Source: Candidatus Cloacimonadota bacterium (GTDB taxonomy: Bacteria > Cloacimonadota > Cloacimonadia > JGIOTU-2). Taken from it: DNA of 31,542 nt. The notes beneath the pieces are model-generated. The model was not told the origin of the DNA and did no database searches. It was given only the letters and a program-made list of their open reading frames with translations. The translations under genes were made by a program, and so were the position numbers. The stretch's first letter is position 1. Each line of letters opens with the position of its first letter. Shown piece by piece: positions 25,751 through 31,542 of this stretch. The stretch spans positions 1-31,542 of the forward strand of contig JAFGDR010000020.1 of assembly GCA_016932035.1 (NCBI GenBank), given 5' to 3'.

Positions 25751-25818
25751 CCGATGCCATGATTTGACTTTTTTTGAATATTTATGACATCCGATGCCAA
25801 TATGGGATTTTTTTTGAA
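25751..25818 (-). repeat. 28-bp imperfect direct repeat, two copies at 40-bp period
   Basis: Copies lie at 25791-25818 and 25751-25778 and agree at 23 of 28 positions. Each starts (minus strand) TTCAAAAAAA and ends TGGCATCGG. The upstream copy covers the -10 of the candidate mraZ promoter; the downstream one covers the 5' leader and the ATG at 25758-25760. It could be an operator pair for MraZ or a local duplication. Confidence 0.7.
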
Positions 25819-25828
25819 GGTCTGTCAA
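25799..25828 (-). promoter_or_regulatory. mraZ: Candidate promoter of the dcw cluster
   Basis: On the minus strand TTGACA (25823-25828, perfect -35) is followed after 18 nt by CATATT (25799-25804, 4 of 6 to the -10 consensus). A start site near 25792 would give a leader of about 30-50 nt. The -10 is inside the upstream direct-repeat copy, so a protein on the repeat would block it. Confidence 0.5.
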
Positions 25829-25924
25829 TTATTTTTTGAATTTAATAATATATTTATTAAATAAGCTGAAAAATTTGATTTTTGGATAGTATTTTTAGAA
25901 TAAAATTACAAAATAAAGGCTTAC

Positions 25925-27517
25925 TTAGGTTAGAAAATTAAATTGAATCTTCCCACCCACAATCGTCATATATGGTTTCGCTTCTAACCAGAATTCATTC
26001 GGTTCATGCTCGAAATCATCAATCACAATGAGATCAGCTTTCTTGCTGGGAGTAACTGATCCAATTACATTTTCACTTCTTGTGCCCTTTGCTGCATTTA
26101 TTGTATATGCTTTAATCGCTTCTTCAACTGATATTTTTTGTTCAGGAATCCAGCTCTTTTCTTTAGGATCGCAACGATATTTTCTTTCGAGAGCAGAATA
26201 AATTCCTCTAAATGGGTTATGCGTTTCCACCGGCACATCAGAACCGAACCCGAGAATAGCACCGTAATCGAGTAAACTTCTGAAAACATATGAATTCTTT
26301 CCAAATTCACCCCATAACCTGTCAGTTGTTTTCACATCGATGCTAATATGAATTGGCTGCATCGAGCAATAAATATCTTCATCAGCAACACGTTTTTGGT
26401 CTTCCGGCAAGCAGCACTGCAAATGCTCAATACGATAGAGAAGATTTTGGGATTGAATCTCAGGGATATTCTTTACTTTGATCATTGTATCTATTAAGAT
26501 ACCATTCGCTTTATCACCTATCGCATGAACGGTCGGTGAGATACCGTGTTTAGCTGCACGAAATACAAGTTCGAAAAGTTCATCTTGCGAGTACATGCTG
26601 GTACCAAAATTATCGGGCTGCCCAATGTATGAATGGAACATGTATGCAGTATGAGAACCAATCGAGCCGTCCATAAAGAGTTTGAGTCCACCGATTTTCA
26701 GCCACTCATCACCTGTATAGGATTGCACTCCATTTTCGATCATTTCATCGAGGAGTTCTCTTCGGAAGTGCCAGCATGTTCGAAGTTTAAGCTCGCTATT
26801 ATGATGGAAATATTTGAATAACTCATAAGCATCCTTCCCTTCCATACTATTAATGCCAGTCAGTCCTAATTTGTGCGCTTCATTGATAGCATCTTTTACT
26901 AGTGTTACCTGCTCATCGAATGTTGGATTTGGTTGAACTTCATCAATGAATTTCCATGCCTTTTCATAAAGAAATCCGTTGAGTGATCCTTCAGCATTTC
27001 TTCCAAAACTACCCTCTGGAGGATCTGGAGTATTTGATGTGATATTCATTCTTTCGAGGGCTTTTGTATTGCACAAAAAAGAATGCAGGTCTTTGCTCGA
27101 GAGTGAAACCGGTATATCCGGTATGATTGTATCCAAAAATTTCTTATTAAAGAATGAAGTATCATCCCATAAATTCTTATCCCAACCTATACCGAGAATC
27201 CAATCTGTTTTATCTGGATATTGTTTTCTAAAAAGCTGCAATCTCATGGTCATTTCTTCAGGTGAATCAACTCCTGTAAGATCGATAGATCTTTTAGAAA
27301 AGGCATAATTCACAAAATGCGTATGACAATCGATGAATCCAGGAAGTATTACTTTTCCTTTGAGATCGATTTTTAGAGTATCATCAAAAAGTGTTTCGTT
27401 AAATCTGTCTTTTCTACCGACAAACTGAATCGTGTCATTGACAATATACACTGTATCTGCAATTGGAATATTCTTATCTTGTGTAAGTACTTTTGAGTTG
27501 TTGAGTAATATTTTCAT
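25925..27517 (-). CDS. YtcJ-type metal-dependent amidohydrolase
   Basis: This 530-residue protein belongs to the amidohydrolase-3 (YtcJ/NfdA-like) family of cytoplasmic hydrolases. Metal-site residues are visible: D-C-H-T-H (His65, His67), 'GLKLFMDGSIGS' (Lys279 as the likely bridging lysine), HAIGD (His331), 'RIEHLQ' (His365) and 'GFGSDVPVE' (Asp427). The ends form the small beta-sandwich with 'KADLIVID'. The substrate is unknown; relatives act on amides, formamides or esters. The ATG has no SD and no recognisable promoter fits. It lies between the tRNA and the dcw promoter, co-oriented, with 182 nt before mraZ. Confidence 0.9.
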   Translation of the reverse strand: MKILLNNSKVLTQDKNIPIADTVYIVNDTIQFVGRKDRFNETLFDDTLKIDLKGKVILPGFIDCHTHFVNYAFSKRSIDLTGVDSPEEMTMRLQLFRKQYPDKTDWILGIGWDKNLWDDTSFFNKKFLDTIIPDIPVSLSSKDLHSFLCNTKALERMNITSNTPDPPEGSFGRNAEGSLNGFLYEKAWKFIDEVQPNPTFDEQVTLVKDAINEAHKLGLTGINSMEGKDAYELFKYFHHNSELKLRTCWHFRRELLDEMIENGVQSYTGDEWLKIGGLKLFMDGSIGSHTAYMFHSYIGQPDNFGTSMYSQDELFELVFRAAKHGISPTVHAIGDKANGILIDTMIKVKNIPEIQSQNLLYRIEHLQCCLPEDQKRVADEDIYCSMQPIHISIDVKTTDRLWGEFGKNSYVFRSLLDYGAILGFGSDVPVETHNPFRGIYSALERKYRCDPKEKSWIPEQKISVEEAIKAYTINAAKGTRSENVIGSVTPSKKADLIVIDDFEHEPNEFWLEAKPYMTIVGGKIQFNFLT

Positions 27518-27654
27518 AGGGTGGAGTTTTAAATGAGTCAGGAAATCGTCAATTTTTTAAATGTAATCAATAAAATTTTGATATTCTTCAGAGAAAATTT
27601 GCTTTAATCTGTCTTCCAACTGGTTGACTAGTGTTATCAGCATTCTGAAAAAAA

Positions 27655-27729
27655 TGGAGCGGGTTACGAGATTCGAACTCGCGACTCTTAGCTTGGGAAG
27701 CTAACACTCTACCACTGAGTTAAACCCGC
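27655..27729 (-). tRNA. tRNA-Gly (anticodon CCC), CCA encoded
   Basis: The cloverleaf folds fully. The acceptor stem GCGGGTT/AACCCGC is 7 bp, and the D-stem is ACTC/GAGT with loop AGTGGTA. The anticodon stem TTAGC/GCTAA has loop TTCCCAA (anticodon CCC, codon GGG). The T-arm is GCGAG-TTCGAAT-CTCGT. The discriminator is T at 27658, followed directly by CCA (27655-27657). A run of seven T (27648-27654) comes next and may end transcription. It lies alone between the response regulator and the amidohydrolase. Confidence 0.93.
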
Positions 27730-27808
27730 TCTACTTTATATCTATATAATAAAAATCAAGGTTCTTGCTTGTGTATAGTAACAAATATGAGCCAAAACTA
27801 ACACAATC

Positions 27809-30124
27809 TTATTCCTCATTCACCACACCCACAAATCCAACGATCCTTTCATGTTCATCCTTCAAATAATTCCACTTTAAAGAAATTGGTTTCGTTTCTT
27901 CACTCTTCTTTATAAGTTTACCTTTCCACGAAGATGGAGCAGGCTTTGTATGAAGAATATCAGCAAAATAGCTCACGATGCTGCTTGAATCTTTAGTGTC
28001 AGATATAAATAATTTTGCAATGCTCATTTTCATTAACTCATCGATTGAATATCCTGATAATGTAGCACTGTAATCATTCCCATAACTGATCTTCCCTGCT
28101 TTGTCAAATTCCAAAACAGCAGCGGAAAGATGCTTGAGTAATTCACTCCCCTTATCTTTTACTTCTTTATACTTTTTTTCTCCCGGATCTTTTGGTGTCA
28201 AATCGGTCATAGTATCCATAATCTGTTTGGGCTTTCCATCTTCATCATGAATGACCGAAGCTCTAAAATCGACAGGGACTATCGTGCTGTCCTTTTTTAT
28301 CAAATGAATTATCAAATGAATAATTTCAGTATCCTTTTCTACCATGCTTCTCATGTTTCTCAGGAGGAAGTCTCTATCATCTGGTGCCACGAGTTCAAGT
28401 CCTGTTTTGCCCACAATTTCTTTCGGATCTTTATATCCTAACAGGTCAGCTTTATACTTATTACAAAAGATTATTTTTCCCTCAAGATCAAGAATAGAAA
28501 ATCCATTCTGAGCTGTTTCAACAAGCGTTTTGTAGAGTTCTTCTTTAAGTCTTAACTCTTTTTCTCTCAATTGGGATTCAGTTATATCGATTGAATTTCC
28601 CACACTGCCAATCTGGTTGCCCTGAGCATCCTGCATTAGCGCAGATGAAATGTAGCTGATAAACTCCTCTCCATTCTTCCTTTTATTCTTCACAATGCCA
28701 TAGAATGTTCCGTTTTTTTGCAGCATCTTACCAACCCGTGCACACTCCTCTCCATCTGAATAAAGGACATTAATATGTTTACCAACTACTTCTTTTTTCT
28801 GGTACCCAAAATTCTTCTCAGCAGCACTATTGAATTCAACGATTCTTCTTTCAGTGTCGACTGAAATAAACATGGTAAGAGAACTTTCTATAAGATTGCG
28901 CACATATTCGTGCATCTCCTGTAGCTTTGCTTCACCCTGCTTTCTCAGAGTAATATCCTTAACCGATCCAAGTACACGTACAATCTCTCCTGAGGTGTCC
29001 ACTAAGCATACACCACTGATTTCAGCATAAATATATCCTTTATGACGGGTTTCAATTCTGCATTCAAATTGAAAACGCTTACTTGTCTTTAAAGCTTTTC
29101 CTATGGTGCTCAATACATTATCCTTATCTTCAGGATGAAGAAACTGATTTACATTCTCAAACGTAAGAAAGTTAATAAGCTCATCTTGTTCGTATCCAAA
29201 CATTTCTTCAACCGCGCCTACCAACTCGATGGTTTGATTCAAATAATCAGCATCAAATACAACATGACCTGTTTGTTCAACAGCAATACTGTATCGTTCC
29301 TCGCTTTCTTCGAGAGCATGTTGAGTATGCTTTCTCTCAGTGATATCTCTGCATATAATTCTCAGCTCGCAAGGGTGTCCGTTTCCATCAAATATTAGCT
29401 GGGTACGCTCATGAACAAAGAGGACAGTTCCATCTTTGCGAACCTTTCTGAACTCTAATTCACTGAATTCCTCCTGATTCTTGAAAATCTCCGAAACCTG
29501 CTTTTTTACTTCTTTCAGGTCATCTTCATGAACAACTTTCCAGACAGTTTTATCAATCAATTCTTCCTTCGTATATCCAAGATATTCAGCGCCGAATTGA
29601 TTGACGTCTTTAACAATTCCTTCCGGGGAAACCGAAAAATACATATCAGGAGCATTATCATACAAGTCTTGATATTTTTGTTCCGTTCTTTCAAGTTCCT
29701 GCTCAACCAATTGTCGGGCTAACTTTTCCTTTTCAACTCTTCGTTCGAGAATTTTTGTGGAGTGCAATTCATTAACAATCTTAAGAAGTTGATCATAGTT
29801 GAGAGGTTTGGGCAAAAAGCGTTCGACACCAATCTTAATTGCTTCAAGCAGATTCTCTTTCTTATCAAACGCAGATAATACAATGATTACTGTTGAAGGA
29901 TCTATCGCTTTGATCCTTCTTGCCATCATAAGCCCATCCATCTTGGGCATACTGATATCCGCAATAACAACATCTGGACGATATTTCTCAAAAAGCTTTA
30001 TACCTTCTAAACCATCCTGAGCTGTATAAACCTTCTTCACCCTTTTCTCAAGGATCATACTTACAGAATTGAGAATAAGTACTTCATCCTCTACGTACAA
30101 GATCGTAATATCTAATGTACTCAT
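27809..30124 (-). CDS. Response regulator with receiver domain and about five PAS domains
   Basis: This 771-residue cytoplasmic protein begins with a receiver domain (about 6-122): acidic E12/D13, phospho-acceptor Asp56 in 'VVIADISMPKMDG', Ser84 and Lys106. A charged coiled-coil linker (about 122-145) follows. Then come roughly five PAS modules, near 147-265, 275-392, 405-520, 528-645 and 660-770, several ending in the 'D-I-T-E' PAC motif (e.g. ICRDITERK, VKDITLRK, SIDITESQ). No kinase, GGDEF, EAL, HTH or phosphatase domain is visible, and no partner kinase is nearby. It likely relays or integrates signals by protein contact. A tandem 12-bp duplication lies in the fourth PAS. The start has only a weak SD (TAGGT). 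Confidence 0.88.
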   Translation of the reverse strand: MSTLDITILYVEDEVLILNSVSMILEKRVKKVYTAQDGLEGIKLFEKYRPDVVIADISMPKMDGLMMARRIKAIDPSTVIIVLSAFDKKENLLEAIKIGVERFLPKPLNYDQLLKIVNELHSTKILERRVEKEKLARQLVEQELERTEQKYQDLYDNAPDMYFSVSPEGIVKDVNQFGAEYLGYTKEELIDKTVWKVVHEDDLKEVKKQVSEIFKNQEEFSELEFRKVRKDGTVLFVHERTQLIFDGNGHPCELRIICRDITERKHTQHALEESEERYSIAVEQTGHVVFDADYLNQTIELVGAVEEMFGYEQDELINFLTFENVNQFLHPEDKDNVLSTIGKALKTSKRFQFECRIETRHKGYIYAEISGVCLVDTSGEIVRVLGSVKDITLRKQGEAKLQEMHEYVRNLIESSLTMFISVDTERRIVEFNSAAEKNFGYQKKEVVGKHINVLYSDGEECARVGKMLQKNGTFYGIVKNKRKNGEEFISYISSALMQDAQGNQIGSVGNSIDITESQLREKELRLKEELYKTLVETAQNGFSILDLEGKIIFCNKYKADLLGYKDPKEIVGKTGLELVAPDDRDFLLRNMRSMVEKDTEIIHLIIHLIKKDSTIVPVDFRASVIHDEDGKPKQIMDTMTDLTPKDPGEKKYKEVKDKGSELLKHLSAAVLEFDKAGKISYGNDYSATLSGYSIDELMKMSIAKLFISDTKDSSSIVSYFADILHTKPAPSSWKGKLIKKSEETKPISLKWNYLKDEHERIVGFVGVVNEE
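28299..28322 (-). repeat. Tandem 12-bp duplication inside a PAS domain
   Basis: Two in-frame 12-bp units (28299-28310 and 28311-28322) differ by one base and give a repeated I-H-L-I in the protein (EIIHLIIHLIKKDS). The frame is kept. It looks like a recent slippage event lengthening a strand or loop by four residues. Confidence 0.7.
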
Positions 30125-30385
30125 AATGAACCTATCTGACCATTAACCTGCTATATATATTTTATGCTATAAAAATGCTTTTTTAAAAAAAACATCAGGT
30201 TAACCTTGTCAACATTATTGGAACAAATATATAAAAATTTTTAATAATTTTTAATAATGTCTCAAATTTTTCCACATTTTTAATCTTGACGATGAAAGTG
30301 GGAAATTGTTTTTATACTCCATCAATTTCTGTTGATAATTTCAAGCCTGTTAAGAAATTTTTTAACTCATAAAAATTCAGAAATT
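30125..30385. promoter_or_regulatory. Divergent control region, response regulator / DUF1624-like gene
   Basis: This 261-nt AT-rich region separates two divergent genes and holds no gene. It contains TTAACCTG (30143-30150) and its inverted copy CAGGTTAA (30196-30203), which overlaps a perfect palindrome, AGGTTAACCT (30197-30206). T-runs at 30238, 30248, 30267 and 30277 are roughly helically phased and predict curvature. An 18-nt near-palindrome lies at 30349-30366, next to the plus-strand gene. TTGACG (30285-30290, plus) and TTGACA (30207-30212, minus) look like -35 boxes, but neither has a well-placed -10. Confidence 0.4.
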
Positions 30386-31542
30386 ATGAATAACCATAGA
30401 ATAAGAAGTATCGATATGCTGCGTGGTATAGCCATCATACTCATGGCTTTAGACCATGTTCGGATTTATTTCGGCTATGGTACGTTCTTTGCCATACCCG
30501 TCAATGCACCTAACCTGGCCCCATTACTGTTCTTTACTCGATGGATCACTCAGTTTTGTGCACCGATTTTCATCTTTCTTTCGGGAGTTTCTGCTTATTT
30601 GTTTGGAATTCATCGTAAAAATAAGAAAAAGCTCTCATTCTTTCTCTTAACGAGAGGTCTCTTTTTGGTGATTCTTGAACTTACGATCGTAAATTTTGGT
30701 TGGACGTTTGATATAACATTAGGTTTTCATATCCTTCAGGTCATCTGGGTAATCGGCTTAAGTATGGTATTTATGTCCCTGATTATTTTCTTACCACAAA
30801 AATTCATTGCTCTTATAGGTCTTGTTCTCATTCTTGGTCATAATCTTCTTGATCAAATTCATCTTACTGGAAATTCATTAATTGATATGATCTGGTACGT
30901 TCTGCATCAACCGAAATTGGTATTATTAAACAAAAATTCTGCAATTGACTTCGTCTACTCTCTTATTCCCTGGCTCGGTTTGATGGCAGTTGGTTATGTG
31001 TGTGGATCATTATATGTAAAATATTATAATGCCTCGGAAAGGAGAAGATACTTTCTGTACGCTGGTCTCGGATGTATACTCTTATTTCTCATCCTAAGAG
31101 TTTTAAATATGTATGGTGATCCAAATTTTTGGCATCCTCAACAGAATTTTATTCAAACACTTATGGCAATTCTTAACACAACGAAATATCCCCCATCATT
31201 ACAATATATACTTATGACGATTGGACCTTCACTGATAGTACTTTCATGTATTGATTTTGTGAAAAATAAGATATCACATTTTTTTTCAATGTTCGGTCGA
31301 GTACCCCTTTTCTTTTATGTCATTCATCTATACTTGATTCACCTTTTAGCCATTCTCTTTATGATCGCTTTAGGACGGAATTGGCAAAAATATATTTTCA
31401 CTGTTAGCTCATTCACGACAAGATCGAGTGCACATACAGGTTTCAATTTGATCATAGTGTATGTGGTATGGGTATTCGTTCTTGCACTCATGTATCCTTT
31501 GTGTTTATGGTATAATACGTTTAAAAATAAGCACAAAAGTTC
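30386..31542 (+). CDS. DUF1624/HGSNAT-like membrane acyltransferase-type protein (C-terminus runs off window)
   Basis: An open frame from the ATG at 30386-30388 runs to the window end without a stop (385 codons). It has about ten membrane helices. The start, 'RSIDMLRGIAIILMALDHVR', then 'QFCAPIFIFLSGVSAYLFG', fits the DUF1624/heparan-alpha-glucosaminide N-acetyltransferase-like family (also called NagX/YeiB-related), whose bacterial members are thought to acylate sugars across the membrane. The later 'FGRVPLFFYVIHLYLIHLL' and the C-terminal 'MYPLCLWYNTFKNKHK' are family landmarks, so only a few residues are likely missing. It is the only plus-strand gene and has no SD. Substrate unknown. Confidence 0.85.
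   Translation, partial: MNNHRIRSIDMLRGIAIILMALDHVRIYFGYGTFFAIPVNAPNLAPLLFFTRWITQFCAPIFIFLSGVSAYLFGIHRKNKKKLSFFLLTRGLFLVILELTIVNFGWTFDITLGFHILQVIWVIGLSMVFMSLIIFLPQKFIALIGLVLILGHNLLDQIHLTGNSLIDMIWYVLHQPKLVLLNKNSAIDFVYSLIPWLGLMAVGYVCGSLYVKYYNASERRRYFLYAGLGCILLFLILRVLNMYGDPNFWHPQQNFIQTLMAILNTTKYPPSLQYILMTIGPSLIVLSCIDFVKNKISHFFSMFGRVPLFFYVIHLYLIHLLAILFMIALGRNWQKYIFTVSSFTTRSSAHTGFNLIIVYVVWVFVLALMYPLCLWYNTFKNKHKS

Noticed and set aside
25869-25883. AAAAAT-CAA-ATTTTT hairpin after the amidohydrolase as a terminator
   Set aside because: The stem has no G-C pair and no clear following U-tract, so it is probably just AT-rich sequence.
30207-30212. TTGACA on the minus strand as the response-regulator promoter
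   Set aside because: No acceptable -10 lies 16-18 nt away.

Overview
This window comes from an AT-rich bacterial chromosome (under 40% G+C by eye, not counted). It is dominated by one long minus-strand gene run centred on a division and cell-wall (dcw) cluster. Fused overlapping starts, Shine-Dalgarno (SD) sites of the AGGAG type, rpsO-pnp linkage and a tRNA with encoded CCA are all ordinary bacterial traits. The mix of genes (dcw cluster with a tandem mraZ pair, a cyclic-2,3-diphosphoglycerate-synthetase-like GTPase, a GerW/YtfJ protein and an RnfD/NqrB-like protein) would suit an uncultured FCB-type phylum such as Cloacimonadota. That assignment is inference from gene content and would need a marker-gene tree.

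Layout, right to left in the direction of most transcription. At the right edge is a plus-strand DUF1624/HGSNAT-like membrane protein that runs off the end. It is divergent from a large minus-strand response regulator with a receiver domain and about five PAS domains. Next come a tRNA-Gly(CCC) and a YtcJ-type amidohydrolase. After a promoter region holding a 28-bp direct repeat, the dcw cluster begins: mraZ, a degenerate second mraZ, rsmH, ftsL, ftsI (PASTA-tailed), murF, mraY, murD, ftsW, murG, murC, murB, ftsQ, ftsA, ftsZ. murE and ddl are absent from their usual places. From murF to ftsA every junction overlaps or is 1 nt apart, implying translational coupling.

The run continues past ftsZ with a small 4-TM holin-like protein, the cDPGS-like GTPase, rpsO and pnp. 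A nucleotide-sugar set follows: wecB (UDP-ManNAc), galE (UDP-Gal/Glc) and ugd (UDP-glucuronate), then an orphan leuD-type dehydratase small subunit. At the left end are a GerW/YtfJ-family protein, a SIMPL-domain protein, an unknown tail-anchored protein and the first 41 codons of an RnfD/NqrB-like membrane protein.

Together the central genes build the peptidoglycan precursor (murB, C, D, F; mraY; murG), polymerise it at the septum (ftsW, ftsI) and place the division machine (ftsZ, A, Q, L). The most interesting signals are the tandem MraZ pair, whose second member has lost the glycine-arginine loop motif; the 40-bp-spaced direct repeat over the mraZ promoter and start; an FtsW lacking the conserved QPSE glutamate; and the bacterial cDPGS homologue tied to rpsO-pnp.
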